In this document: piece by piece, positions 55,902 to 64,000 of the stretch
Position numbering within the stretch: position 1 is the stretch's first letter
Layout of the letters: each line of letters starts with the position of its first letter
Assembly: GCF_002269255.1 (NCBI RefSeq)
Contig: NZ_CP022823.1
Coordinates: 5,270,001-5,334,000, forward strand
Source: Klebsiella quasivariicola
GTDB taxonomy: Bacteria; Pseudomonadota; Gammaproteobacteria; Enterobacterales; Enterobacteriaceae
DNA length: 64,000 nucleotides
Direction: 5' to 3'
Made by a program: the position numbers and the translations under genes
The notes under the pieces: model-generated
What the model saw: only the letters and a program-made list of their open reading frames with translations
Told to the model about the DNA's origin: nothing
The model's database searches: none

Positions 55902-58454
55902 CTACGAGTAGCGCTGCTGCAGCACCGGCGAGGCGGTAACGTCCTGGCTGGTAGGTATCGCGGCGGCAATCGCCTGGGTACGGAAGGGGATCACCTGCGT
56001 ACGCCCGTCTACCTCGACAATCTGATAGAACTGCGGCAGGTTGAAGTTAATAAAGCTGGAACCGTAGGTGAAACGATCGTGCGATGACGAATAGAAGCGG
56101 CTGACGTCGCGCACCAGCTCCTCTTTACTGCCCTCGCAGTGATGATAGACCTCAGCGCGGTTGCTCTCATCAAGAATATAGATGTTAAAGCCGCTGTCGT
56201 TGTTATCCGCGTCTTCAAAGAAGAACTGAATAATCCCTTCGCTGGCAAAGCCATCCACCACCGCCGGCAGCTTAACGTGATTGGTTTCCACCTGCACCGA
56301 CAGCCCGTGCAGCTTGTTGTGCGAGATAGCGCCGTAGAACTCAATGGCGTTTTCCAGCTTCTGCACCGAAACATTGAGACGCTCAAAGAACAGCCCCCAG
56401 GTCTGGCCGGAGACGCGCAGCGCTTTAAAGCGCCCGGTATCCTGGCGGGTACTGGACAGACGAAGTTCGATGCACTCGGAGATCATCTGCTGCACGCGGG
56501 TGCGGATCAGGCCGCGCAGGTGCTGGCTATAGCAGAACACCTCCACGCTGTCCGGCGGCGCGGCGTCCTGATGCATTTTGCCGAGGATCGTTTTCAGCGC
56601 TTCGATCATCGCCTGCTCGCCGTTAAAGTGCAGCGTACGCACTTCATTCCACGAGTTGCGATACAGCAGGTCGACGCTGCCGATCAGGCATTTTTGCTCT
56701 TCACCGAAGCTAAAGACATCCAGCTTACGGAAATCGAAGTGCACAACCTGATTGCGGAAGGCCGCGGTAGGGTCATATTCGAGGTTGACGATAATCGCCA
56801 GGTGGCGGATTTCGCACGGGCTGTACAGTGCTTTTGGCGTCGGCGCCGGCAGGCGCAGCGGGAAGTGGTGCGACACGTCAGCCACCATCTCCTGCAGTTT
56901 CGCCAGATCGACGATGCCGTTGCCCTTAATAAACAGGCGGGTGCGTGAGGTCAGCAGGCCGTTAAACCAGGCCCAGGCCACCAGCTTATTAAGATAACGG
57001 TTATATTCCAGCGGCTGATGGCTGATGATCGATTCCATATCCGGCGCGCGGTTATACAGATACCAACCGGTACGGTTGGCGCGGCCCGGCGGCACGTGGA
57101 TAAAGGTCAGATTCGGCTCCGACAGATCCGGCGAAATTTGCGGGTTCACCAGCGTCACTTTGCCCGGCAGCGCTTCAAAGGCCGCATACAGCTTACGCGT
57201 CAGCACGCCGATATCCTGCGGGCTGGCGGAGACGCTGAGGTTATTGCGCCGTGCGAAACGGATCAGATTACGGTAGCTCTGCATCATCGCATCGAGCAGT
57301 TCGTTGTGCGCTTTGCGCACTTCATCGATTTTCCAGTTGGCGCGGTTGTCGAGCATCATCAGACGCTTTTCATCCCAGCCCCATGCCTTAACCAGCTGGC
57401 TGACAACTTCGCGACGCCAGCCGACGCAGGCGCGTTCGCGACTGAGTTTTTCACACACTTTCAGGTAGAAGCAGCGGCGTACCAGGTCGAGGCGGGTTTC
57501 ATCTTCGATGGCCTGCAGGTAGGTGGTGACGCGCTCCAGCATCATGCAGTACGGATCGAGGCCGAATGAGACAATCTCGCCGTCGTGCAGACGCTGTTTA
57601 ATATCTTTCGCCAGCAGGCGGTTGTTGGGGTATTCCCAGGAGTAGGCTTCCAGCAGCAGCGTTTTCAGCACCGCTTTATAGGGGGAGTCGATACTCTTAT
57701 ACAGTTGCCACAGGCTGGCGCCAAAGTACTCTTCCGCCGACAGCGAACTGAGGCCGCCAAGATCGAGCCATTCGTTAGGCGTCAGCACGCCCTGGGCATA
57801 CAGCCCCATAACGTAATCGTCGTAATGCTCTTCTTCGTCGCACGGCACCATATTCCACAGAATACGTTTCCCGGCGAGACGCACGGCGGTGCGGTAGAAT
57901 TCATCGAGCAATAAAATATGCTGGGTCGAACCGCAGTCTTCGCCGCCAAGGCTGCCGCTTTCGTTATGACGGAAGCGGTTTTCGTCGATCAGGAAGAAAC
58001 TGACTTCGACGCCAAGCGAGGCCGCCCAGCTCTCAAGCAGGCTACATTTACGCTGCAGCAGCTGGCGCTCTTCGCTATCGAGCCAGGCCTGGTGACATAC
58101 CCAGATATCAAGATCGGAAGAACAGCTCTGGCCAACCGAGGAGGTACTGCCCATCGAGTAGACGCCGGTGATCGGCAGCTCGCCCTTCGGCGGCTCCTGG
58201 GTTTGCATACCGCGATGCAGCTCCAGTTCTTCAAGATAGTGGCGTTGGGTTTCATCAGGCGTGTAGAGGCAAATGCCACGGGGAACGTTACCGTCAAGGT
58301 AACCCGGCATCAGCGGGTGATGATAATGTAATAACGTTGGCAGTAGACTGTAAACCTGCTGGAAAGCGGGTCCCATGGCAGCAAGGGCGCGATCCACGCG
58401 CAATTGGTTGATGGCATCCAGTCTCTGTTTCAGTGTCTCAATATAGAGGTACAA
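55902..58454 (-). CDS. cyaA: Adenylate cyclase, class I
   Basis: CyaA makes cAMP from ATP and is stimulated by phosphorylated EIIA-Glc. The product is 850 residues (E. coli 848). The nucleotidyltransferase site is GSTSSVGQSCSSDLDIWVC, with S103, S113, D114, D116 and W118 as in E. coli. The regulatory half follows about residue 540. The start is TTG at 58454 (TTGTACCTCTATATT), the same rare start known for E. coli cyaA; in-frame start codons upstream would add up to 39 residues that lack family counterparts. A CRP site lies about 130 bp upstream. Confidence 0.97.
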   Translation of the reverse strand: MYLYIETLKQRLDAINQLRVDRALAAMGPAFQQVYSLLPTLLHYHHPLMPGYLDGNVPRGICLYTPDETQRHYLEELELHRGMQTQEPPKGELPITGVYSMGSTSSVGQSCSSDLDIWVCHQAWLDSEERQLLQRKCSLLESWAASLGVEVSFFLIDENRFRHNESGSLGGEDCGSTQHILLLDEFYRTAVRLAGKRILWNMVPCDEEEHYDDYVMGLYAQGVLTPNEWLDLGGLSSLSAEEYFGASLWQLYKSIDSPYKAVLKTLLLEAYSWEYPNNRLLAKDIKQRLHDGEIVSFGLDPYCMMLERVTTYLQAIEDETRLDLVRRCFYLKVCEKLSRERACVGWRREVVSQLVKAWGWDEKRLMMLDNRANWKIDEVRKAHNELLDAMMQSYRNLIRFARRNNLSVSASPQDIGVLTRKLYAAFEALPGKVTLVNPQISPDLSEPNLTFIHVPPGRANRTGWYLYNRAPDMESIISHQPLEYNRYLNKLVAWAWFNGLLTSRTRLFIKGNGIVDLAKLQEMVADVSHHFPLRLPAPTPKALYSPCEIRHLAIIVNLEYDPTAAFRNQVVHFDFRKLDVFSFGEEQKCLIGSVDLLYRNSWNEVRTLHFNGEQAMIEALKTILGKMHQDAAPPDSVEVFCYSQHLRGLIRTRVQQMISECIELRLSSTRQDTGRFKALRVSGQTWGLFFERLNVSVQKLENAIEFYGAISHNKLHGLSVQVETNHVKLPAVVDGFASEGIIQFFFEDADNNDSGFNIYILDESNRAEVYHHCEGSKEELVRDVSRFYSSSHDRFTYGSSFINFNLPQFYQIVEVDGRTQVIPFRTQAIAAAIPTSQDVTASPVLQQRYS

Positions 58455-58582
58455 GACATATCGCCTGATGTTCAAAAACCCGAGGTACAATAGTACGGAG
58501 GATTTCAGTATTTCAACAAAAACCGTCACCATTCGTCGTCGGTGTGGTTGTGATGAGCAGCGGACTGACAAATGGTTTAAAA

Positions 58583-58598
58583 CGTGATCAATTTAACA
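58583..58598. promoter_or_regulatory. CRP site upstream of cyaA
   Basis: On the minus strand TGTTAAATTGATCACG closely matches the E. coli cyaA site, where cAMP-CRP represses the main promoter. The 358-bp cyaA-hemC gap also holds the hemC promoter region (about 58740-58790), which I cannot define precisely, and nothing else that I recognise. Confidence 0.75.
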
Positions 58599-58812
58599 CC
58601 TTGCTCATTGACCGTAAAGAAAGATGCGCTACATACAAGTGTAGCACCGTTTATTACCTGTAAATTCCTCACTACGCCTCCGGCAACCACCACGCGCATG
58701 AAAGGTTAAAAAAAGAGTGAGCCGGGGCCATCTCCCACATAAACCGTGAAAACTAACATCCGTAAGACAACAATGTTAGGATGGATAGTGGTCGATAATG
58801 ACGGTAACAAGC

Positions 58813-59754
58813 ATGTTAGACAAAGTTTTGAAAATTGCCACACGGCAAAGCCCGCTTGCGCTATGGCAGGCGCAGTATGTTAAAGCGCGCCTCGAACAAG
58901 CGCATCCCGGACTGAAGGTCGAGCTGGTGCCGATGGTCACGCGCGGGGATGTCATCCTTGATACCCCCCTGGCAAAAGTGGGGGGCAAGGGCTTGTTTGT
59001 AAAAGAGTTAGAGCTCGCCATGCTCGAAGGGCGCGCGGATATCGCTGTCCATTCGATGAAAGATGTGCCGGTGGAATTCCCGGAGGGCCTGGGGCTGGTG
59101 ACCATCTGCGAGCGCGACGATCCGCGCGACGCGTTTGTCTCCAATCACTATGCTTCAATTGATGAACTCCCGGCCGGCAGCATCGTTGGCACGTCAAGTT
59201 TACGCCGCCAGTGCCAGCTCGCCGCTACTCGTCCGGATCTGGTGATCCGCTCTCTGCGCGGTAACGTTGGTACCCGGCTGAGTAAGCTGGATAACGGCGA
59301 GTATGACGCCATTATCCTCGCCGCCGCCGGGTTGAAGCGCCTGAAACTGGAAGCGCGTATTCGCCAGCCGCTGTCGCCGGAGCAATCCCTGCCAGCTGTC
59401 GGCCAGGGCGCGGTCGGCATCGAATGCCGTCTCGACGATGAATGGACCCAGGCGCTGTTAGCCCCTCTCAACCATGCGGAAACCGCGGTACGTGTGCGCG
59501 CCGAACGGGCGATGAATACCCGCCTCGAAGGCGGTTGCCAGGTGCCAATTGGCAGCTATGCGGAACTCATCAATGGCGAACTGTGGCTGCGGGCGCTGGT
59601 TGGCGCCCCGGATGGTACACAGCTGGTACGCGGCGAACGCCGCGGGCGGCCGGAAGAGGCAGAGGCGCTCGGCGTCTCCCTGGCGGAAGAGCTACTGGAT
59701 AACGGCGCCCGCGACATTCTCGCGGCGGTTTATGATGGAGAAGCCCCACGATGA
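58813..59754 (+). CDS. hemC: Hydroxymethylbilane synthase (porphobilinogen deaminase)
   Basis: HemC polymerises four porphobilinogens to hydroxymethylbilane on a dipyrromethane cofactor. The product is 313 residues. The cofactor-binding cysteine is in LEGGCQVPIGSY, and the catalytic aspartate is in KVGGKGLFVKELE…RADIAVHSMKDVP. The ATG at 58813 gives MLDKVLKIATRQSPLALWQ; an ATG 15 nt earlier would add five residues and cannot be excluded. First gene of hemCDXY. Confidence 0.96.
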   Translation: MLDKVLKIATRQSPLALWQAQYVKARLEQAHPGLKVELVPMVTRGDVILDTPLAKVGGKGLFVKELELAMLEGRADIAVHSMKDVPVEFPEGLGLVTICERDDPRDAFVSNHYASIDELPAGSIVGTSSLRRQCQLAATRPDLVIRSLRGNVGTRLSKLDNGEYDAIILAAAGLKRLKLEARIRQPLSPEQSLPAVGQGAVGIECRLDDEWTQALLAPLNHAETAVRVRAERAMNTRLEGGCQVPIGSYAELINGELWLRALVGAPDGTQLVRGERRGRPEEAEALGVSLAEELLDNGARDILAAVYDGEAPR

Positions 59755-60491
59755 GCATCCTGGTCACCCGTCCGCTACCGCAAGGTGAAGAGTTAGTCAG
59801 CCGCCTGCGCGCGCTGGGACGCGTGGCCTGGAGCTTTCCGCTAATAGAATTTACGCCCGGGTGGGAGCTCCCCGCACTGGGCGGCCATCTTACCCATCTG
59901 GGGTCCGACGATCTGCTGTTTGCGCTATCCCAGCATGCGGTGGAATTCGCCCATGCCCGTCTGCAGCAGCAGGGCCTGCCCTGGCCCACTTCTCCGCGCT
60001 ATTTTGCCATTGGCCGCACGACGGCGCTGGCCCTGCACACGGTCAGCGGGCAGCATATCCGTTATCCGTTAGATCGGGAAATTAGCGAAGTCTTGCTACA
60101 ATTACCTGAATTACAAAACATTGCCGGAAAAAATGCGCTGATCTTACGTGGCAATGGTGGGCGGGAACTCTTAGGCGCGACGCTGACCGAGCGCGGCGCC
60201 AGGGTCACATTTTGTGAATGTTATCAACGTAGTGCAAAACATTACGATGGCGCAGAAGAAGCGATGCGCTGGCAGTCTCGCGGGGTCACCACGCTGGTGG
60301 TCACCAGCGGCGAGATGCTGCAGCAGCTGTGGTCGTTAATACCGCAATGGTATCGCGAACAGTGGCTCCTGCACTGCCGCGTTGTCGTTGTCAGCGAACG
60401 TCTGGCCCTTCAGGCCCGGGAACTGGGCTGGCAGGCGATTCAGGTTGCCGATAGCGCCGACAACGATGCGCTGCTACGCGCATTACAATAA
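59751..60491 (+). CDS. hemD: Uroporphyrinogen-III synthase HemD
   Basis: HemD cyclises hydroxymethylbilane with inversion of ring D to give uroporphyrinogen III. The product is 246 residues, the E. coli length. It is a poorly conserved family; MSILVTRPLPQGEELVSRLR, FALSQHAVEFAH and LILRGNGGRELLGATLTERGA are recognisable. The start overlaps the hemC stop (ATGA). Confidence 0.95.
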   Translation: MSILVTRPLPQGEELVSRLRALGRVAWSFPLIEFTPGWELPALGGHLTHLGSDDLLFALSQHAVEFAHARLQQQGLPWPTSPRYFAIGRTTALALHTVSGQHIRYPLDREISEVLLQLPELQNIAGKNALILRGNGGRELLGATLTERGARVTFCECYQRSAKHYDGAEEAMRWQSRGVTTLVVTSGEMLQQLWSLIPQWYREQWLLHCRVVVVSERLALQARELGWQAIQVADSADNDALLRALQ

Positions 60492-60512
60492 CTCTCAACA
60501 TTGGAAGCCATA

Positions 60513-61691
60513 ATGACGGAACAACAAAATCAATCCGCCGTGGTTGAAGAGACCAGGGAGGCCGTGGATACCACACCACAGCCAGAGAACACTGAGAAGA
60601 ATAAGGCAGGCAATAAAACCAGCCTGGCGCTCAGCGCGATCGCTATCGCCATTGCGATAGCCGCCGGTATCGGCCTGTATGGCCTGAACAAACAGCAGGC
60701 CACGCGGCAAAACGAAACCACTTCGGAATTATCAAGCCAGGTCGCGGCGCTGCAAAAAGCGCAGGAGAGCCAAAAGAGCGAACTGGAAGGCATTATCAAG
60801 CAGCAGGCCGACCAGCTGAACGAAGCCAAACACCAGCAGGAAACCCTGACCAAACAGCTTGATGAGTTGCAGCAGAAAGTCGCCGTGATTTCGGGCAGCG
60901 ATGCCAAAACCTGGCTGCTGGCCCAGGCCGATTTCCTCGTCAAGCTGGCGGGACGTAAGCTGTGGAGCGATCAGGATGTCACCACCGCCGCCGCGCTGCT
61001 GAAGAGCGCCGATGCCAGCCTCGCCGACATGAATGACCCTAGCCTGATTGGCGCCCGCCGGGCGATCACCGACGACATCGCCACCCTTTCCGCGGTAAGC
61101 CAGGTGGACTACGACGGCATTATCCTCAAGGTGAATCAGCTGGCCAACCAAATCGACAACCTGCGGCTGGCCGATAATAACGATGACGATTCGCCGATGG
61201 ACTCTGATAGCGATGAGCTCTCCAGCTCTATCAGCGAATGGCGCGTCAATCTGCAGAAAAGCTGGCAGAACTTCATGGACAGCTTTATCACCGTGCGCCG
61301 CCGCGATGAAACGGCGGTCCCGCTGCTGGCGCCGAATCAGGATATCTATCTGCGGGAAAATATTCGCTCTCGCCTGCTGGTCGCCGCGCAGGCAGTGCCG
61401 CGCCATCAGGAAGAGACCTGGAAACAGTCGCTGGATAACGTCTCGACCTGGGTACGCGCCTATTACGATACCGATGATGCCACCACCAAAGCCTTCCTCG
61501 ACGAGGTGGATAAGCTCAGTCAGCAAAGCATTACCATGACGGTACCGGAGACGTTGCAGAGCCAGGCGTTGCTGGAAAAACTGATGCAGACCCGGGTGCG
61601 TAACCTGATGGCACAGCCCGCCGTTACCGCGGGCAGCGCCCCCTCGCCGGCACCGTCTGCACCTGCGCCTGCTGCGCCACAAGGAGAGTAA
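60513..61691 (+). CDS. hemX: HemX, membrane protein of the hemCDXY operon
   Basis: HemX is a 392-residue inner-membrane protein with one N-terminal membrane helix (ALSAIAIAIAIAAGIGLYGL, about residues 37-56), a long coiled coil (about 60-130) and a soluble domain. The tail is Pro/Ala-rich (SAPSPAPSAPAPAA). It was once annotated as uroporphyrinogen-III methyltransferase, but no methyltransferase motif is visible. I start at MTEQQNQSAVVEE; a start four codons upstream exists. Role in haem synthesis is unproven. Confidence 0.93.
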   Translation: MTEQQNQSAVVEETREAVDTTPQPENTEKNKAGNKTSLALSAIAIAIAIAAGIGLYGLNKQQATRQNETTSELSSQVAALQKAQESQKSELEGIIKQQADQLNEAKHQQETLTKQLDELQQKVAVISGSDAKTWLLAQADFLVKLAGRKLWSDQDVTTAAALLKSADASLADMNDPSLIGARRAITDDIATLSAVSQVDYDGIILKVNQLANQIDNLRLADNNDDDSPMDSDSDELSSSISEWRVNLQKSWQNFMDSFITVRRRDETAVPLLAPNQDIYLRENIRSRLLVAAQAVPRHQEETWKQSLDNVSTWVRAYYDTDDATTKAFLDEVDKLSQQSITMTVPETLQSQALLEKLMQTRVRNLMAQPAVTAGSAPSPAPSAPAPAAPQGE

Positions 61692-61694
61692 CGC

Positions 61695-62891
61695 ATGCTG
61701 AAAATTCTCTTACTCTTCGCACTGTTGATCGCCGGGATTGTACTCGGCCCGATGATCGCCGGGCATCAGGGCTACGTCCTGATCCAGACCGATAATTACA
61801 ATATCGAAACCAGCGTGACCGGGCTGGTGATCATCCTGATCCTCGCCATGGTAGTGCTGTTCGCCATTGAATGGCTGCTGCGCCGCATTTTCCGCACCGG
61901 GGCGCACACCCGTGGCTGGTTTGTCGGCCGTAAACGCCGTCGCGCGCGTAAGCAAACCGAGCAGGCGCTGCTCAAGCTGGCGGAAGGTGATTACCAGCAG
62001 GTTGAGAAGCTGATGGCGAAAAATGCCGATCACGCCGAACAACCGGTGGTGAACTATCTGCTGGCGGCGGAAGCGGCCCAGCAGCGCGGCGATGAAGCGC
62101 GGGCCAACCAGCATCTGGAGCGCGCCACCGAGCTGGCGGGCGATGACCTGATCCCGGTGGAAATCACCCGCGTTCGCCTGCAGCTGGCACGTAATGAAAA
62201 TCACGCCGCGCGTCATGGCATCGATAAGCTGCTGGAAATTACCCCGCGTCATCCGGAAGTGCTGCGCCTCGCCGAACAGGCATATACCCGCACCGGCGCC
62301 TGGCAGTCGCTGCTGGACATCATTCCGTCGATGGCGAAAGCGAACGTCGGCGATGAAGAGCACCGCGCTGCGCTGGAACAGCTGGCGTGGGTTGGCCTGA
62401 TGGATAAAGCGCTGGCCGACGGCGGCAGCGAGGGGCTGCGCGAATGGTGGCGCAACCAGAGCCGCAAAACGCGGGCGCTGGTGCCGCTGCAGGTGGCGAT
62501 GGCCGAGCGCCTCATCGAGAGCGACGATCACGATACCGCGCAGCAAATTATCATTGATGGTCTGAAGAAACAGTATGATGACCGTCTGGTGATGCCGATC
62601 CCGCGTCTGAAGACTAATAACCCGGAACAGCTGGAGAAAGTGCTGCGCCAGCAGATCAAAGCCGTTGGCGACCGCCCGCTGCTGTGGAGCACCCTGGGCC
62701 AGTCGCTGATGCGACACGGCGAATGGCAGGAGGCCAGCATCGCTTTCCGCGCCGCGCTTAAGCAGCGTCCGGATGCCTTTGATTACGCCTGGTTAGCCGA
62801 TGCCCTGGACCGCCTGCATCAGCCAGAGGAAGCCGCTACGATGCGCCGCGATGGCCTGCTGCTGACGCTGCAGAAGAACCCTCTGCAATAA
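61695..62891 (+). CDS. hemY: HemY, TPR membrane protein of haem operon
   Basis: E. coli-type HemY (398 residues) is an inner-membrane protein with two N-terminal membrane helices and a cytoplasmic tetratricopeptide-like region. It is unrelated to the protoporphyrinogen oxidase HemY of Gram-positive bacteria. The start MLKILLLFALLIAGIVLGPM and the TPR-like LLAAEAAQQRGDEARANQHLERA are visible. Proposed to help organise late haem enzymes, including HemG. It lies 3 nt after hemX. Confidence 0.95.
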   Translation: MLKILLLFALLIAGIVLGPMIAGHQGYVLIQTDNYNIETSVTGLVIILILAMVVLFAIEWLLRRIFRTGAHTRGWFVGRKRRRARKQTEQALLKLAEGDYQQVEKLMAKNADHAEQPVVNYLLAAEAAQQRGDEARANQHLERATELAGDDLIPVEITRVRLQLARNENHAARHGIDKLLEITPRHPEVLRLAEQAYTRTGAWQSLLDIIPSMAKANVGDEEHRAALEQLAWVGLMDKALADGGSEGLREWWRNQSRKTRALVPLQVAMAERLIESDDHDTAQQIIIDGLKKQYDDRLVMPIPRLKTNNPEQLEKVLRQQIKAVGDRPLLWSTLGQSLMRHGEWQEASIAFRAALKQRPDAFDYAWLADALDRLHQPEEAATMRRDGLLLTLQKNPLQ

Positions 62892-62900
62892 CCTGCCTTT

Positions 62901-62926
62901 GCTATCGCCTCTTGGGGGGCGATAGC
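62901..62926 (+). terminator. Hairpin after hemCDXY
   Basis: GCTATCGCC and GGCGATAGC form a 9-bp stem 9 nt after the hemY stop, followed by CCTTCTCCC. The T content is poor, so this may be a weak or Rho-assisted terminator. Confidence 0.6.
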
Positions 62927-62963
62927 CCTTCTCCCCCGCCTTCGCTTTGACAGATCCCTGAAA

Positions 62964-63179
62964 GAAAAAAACGCCTGCGCTGAAATCAGGGCAGGCGTTA
63001 AAACAGGTCTGTTTGACAACAAATTGGGTGCTTCACTCAACGTAATGTCCATGGTGTTTGATGAGGCATAAATGCGACATCTGTCAGTGGACGATAAGCA
63101 CCGTAAGAACGGCTCTGCATCATTCCGGAGTTTATGAGGCACGAAGGCGAACATAAGAGATGGAATGAGCATCTACCCG
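62964..63179 (-). ncRNA. glmZ: Small regulatory RNA GlmZ
   Basis: The minus strand from 63179 reads GTAGATGCTCATTCCATCTC and continues through TGCCTCATAAACTCCGGAAT, TCGTCCACTGACAGATGTCG and ACCTGTTTTAACGCCTGC. This is the E. coli GlmZ sequence with a few differences, at the same place next to hemY. It ends in a terminator (AACGCCTGC / GCAGGCGTT stem, then TTTTTTTC). GlmZ pairs with the glmS leader through Hfq to activate glucosamine-6-phosphate synthase, and is cleaved by RNase E with RapZ. The length of about 216 nt compares with about 207 in E. coli. Confidence 0.93.
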
Positions 63180-63320
63180 ATTATTATCGCACAGGATCCG
63201 GGGAAATTGCATCTACCACAGTGATGAATTGAGAGTTTTCCTGACCCGTATTCTTATGCGCGTCGAAAATTTTTTATTAGCAAGATCAGGGGAATAAATA
63301 ATGGCGTGCGGCGACAGAAA

Positions 63321-63346
63321 ACAAAAAACCCCGCCGAAGCGGGGTT
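63321..63346 (-). terminator. Terminator of the tRNA operon
   Basis: On the minus strand AACCCCGC, TTCG and GCGGGGTT form a very stable hairpin followed by TTTTGT, a few bases after tRNA-Pro. Confidence 0.9.
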
Positions 63347-63352
63347 CAAAAT

Positions 63353-63429
63353 TGGTCGGCGAGAGAGGATTCGAACCTCCGACCCACTGGTCCCAAACCA
63401 GTTGCGCTACCAAGCTGCGCTACTCGCCG
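63353..63429 (-). tRNA. proM: tRNA-Pro (TGG)
   Basis: This 77-nt tRNA runs from CGGCGAGTAGCGCAGCTTGG to CTCGCCGACCA, with the CCA encoded. The anticodon loop TTTGGGA gives UGG. It is the last tRNA of the argX-hisR-leuT-proM cluster, in the E. coli order. Confidence 0.97.
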
Positions 63430-63471
63430 ATATACTGCTTTTTGAATTTTTAGTTCAATTCGTTAAAGTCG

Positions 63472-63558
63472 TGGTGCGAGGGGGGGGACTTGAACCCCCA
63501 CGTCCGTAAGAACACTAACACCTGAAGCTAGCGCGTCTACCAATTCCGCCACCTTCGC
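63472..63558 (-). tRNA. leuT: tRNA-Leu (CAG)
   Basis: This 87-nt class II tRNA runs from GCGAAGGTGGCGGAATTGGT to CCTCGCACCA. It has a long variable arm, and the anticodon loop TTCAGGT gives CAG. Confidence 0.97.
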
Positions 63559-63581
63559 AAATTCACAACTCTATCAAATAA

Positions 63582-63658
63582 TGGGGTGGCTAATGGGATT
63601 CGAACCCACGACAACTGGAATCACAATCCAGGGCTCTACCAACTGAGCTATAGCCACC
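63582..63658 (-). tRNA. hisR: tRNA-His (GTG)
   Basis: This 77-nt tRNA runs from GGTGGCTATAGCTCAGTTGG, including the encoded G-1 typical of tRNA-His, to TTAGCCACCCCA. The anticodon loop TTGTGAT gives GUG. Confidence 0.97.
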
Positions 63659-63712
63659 ACTGCAAACCTTTTACGCGGTATTAAAACCACCGCAGCTCCA
63701 GCACCGGGTTAA

Positions 63713-63789
<77 letters not shown>

Positions 63790-63810
63790 TTAGCGCCGTT
63801 GCGGGGTCGG

Positions 63811-63839
63811 ATAATACGGACTTCCTACCCCGCTGTCTA
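63811..63839 (-). promoter_or_regulatory. Promoter of the Arg-His-Leu-Pro tRNA operon
   Basis: TAGACA (63839-63834), 17 bp, TATTAT (63816-63811), then the GC-rich discriminator CCGACCCCGC, as expected for a stringently controlled tRNA promoter. It lies in the gap between yifK and tRNA-Arg. Confidence 0.78.
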
Positions 63840-63891
63840 GTGCCTTTTTAAAGAAAATTATCGTTTGCTCATGCTTTGTTCGTTTTGACGC

Positions 63892-64000
63892 TTATTCAGC
63901 CGGATTATTAACTTGCCCCTGTCTACCAAGACCAAACACCTTATAAATCAGGGTCACGGCGGCCAGGAAAATAATGCCAACAAACAGCGACATCCGGGTT
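63892..64000 (-). CDS. yifK: Amino acid permease YifK, C-terminal end (partial)
   Basis: The last 35 codons encode a membrane helix (RMSLFVGIIFLAAVTLIYKV) and a short tail ending VNNPAE. Upstream position relative to the Arg-His-Leu-Pro tRNA cluster matches yifK in E. coli, an APC-family amino acid transporter (threonine/serine uptake reported). Most of the gene lies beyond the window, so the identity rests on synteny and this tail. Confidence 0.75.
   Translation of the reverse strand, partial: TRMSLFVGIIFLAAVTLIYKVFGLGRQGQVNNPAE

Noticed and set aside
56139..56948. A 269-codon frame antisense to cyaA
   Set aside because: No start signal and no motif; a mirror of the cyaA codon pattern.
61710..62717. 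A 335-codon frame antisense to hemY
   Set aside because: Complete overlap with hemY, which is clearly the real gene.
63180..63260. A possible sigma-54 promoter for glmZ, known in some enterics
   Set aside because: A GC near the expected -12 exists, but the -24 position reads CC instead of GG, so the consensus is not met by eye.

Overview
The window is a stretch of enterobacterial chromosome, most likely from the genus Klebsiella. It is GC-rich. Nearly every protein aligns from memory with an Escherichia coli K-12 orthologue of the same length, and the accessory genes and the IS type fit Klebsiella. The species call is an inference from remembered sequences, not from a search.

Layout by region. 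1-2400: the end of coaA, then birA and murB. 2425-7990: a complete rRNA operon read leftward (tandem P1/P2 promoters, boxA, 16S, tRNA-Ile, tRNA-Ala, boxA, 23S, 5S, terminator). 8010-12000: hemG, trkH, yigZ, pepQ. 12148-15734: a FadR site and the fadBA beta-oxidation operon. 15738-17964: fre and ubiD. 18143-19831: rfaH, split by a 1196-bp IS5-group element. 19828-26897: tatABCD, the ubiquinone genes ubiE-ubiJ-ubiB, and rmuC. 27033-28879: udp and a dienelactone hydrolase gene on either side of two CRP sites. 28915-34841: an accessory operon (PTS permease, sulfatase, GntR regulator, YidH, YidG, radical-SAM sulfatase-maturating enzyme). 35341-39574: metE, metR, yigM. 39663-43968: yigL, pldB, rhtB, an inserted Rpn-family nuclease gene and rhtC. 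44030-49475: recQ, pldA, yigI, rarD, corA with its leader. 49693-55301: uvrD, yigB, xerC, yigA, dapF, lptM. 55448-62891: cyaY, cyaA, and hemCDXY. 62964-64000: the sRNA GlmZ, a four-tRNA operon (Arg, His, Leu, Pro) and the 3' end of yifK.

Most of the window is housekeeping: ubiquinone and haem synthesis, Tat export, methionine synthesis, DNA repair and recombination, and phospholipid turnover. Three things depart from the E. coli plan. First, rfaH is broken by an IS element with an exact 4-bp target duplication, which predicts loss of RfaH-dependent capsule and LPS expression. Second, a PTS/sulfatase/maturase operon sits between the dienelactone hydrolase gene and metE, neighbours in E. coli; it looks like a pathway that imports a sulfated sugar and removes the sulfate in the cytoplasm. 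Third, the rRNA operon has the upstream flank of E. coli rrnA (hemG) and the downstream flank of E. coli rrnB (murB), so gene order near the origin differs from E. coli by an event at rRNA operons.

Regulatory signals that can be read directly include the FadR, LexA, MetJ, CRP and probable MetR sites, rRNA and tRNA promoters with GC-rich discriminators, boxA antiterminators, two ERIC elements, REP clusters, and a short leader reading frame in front of corA.
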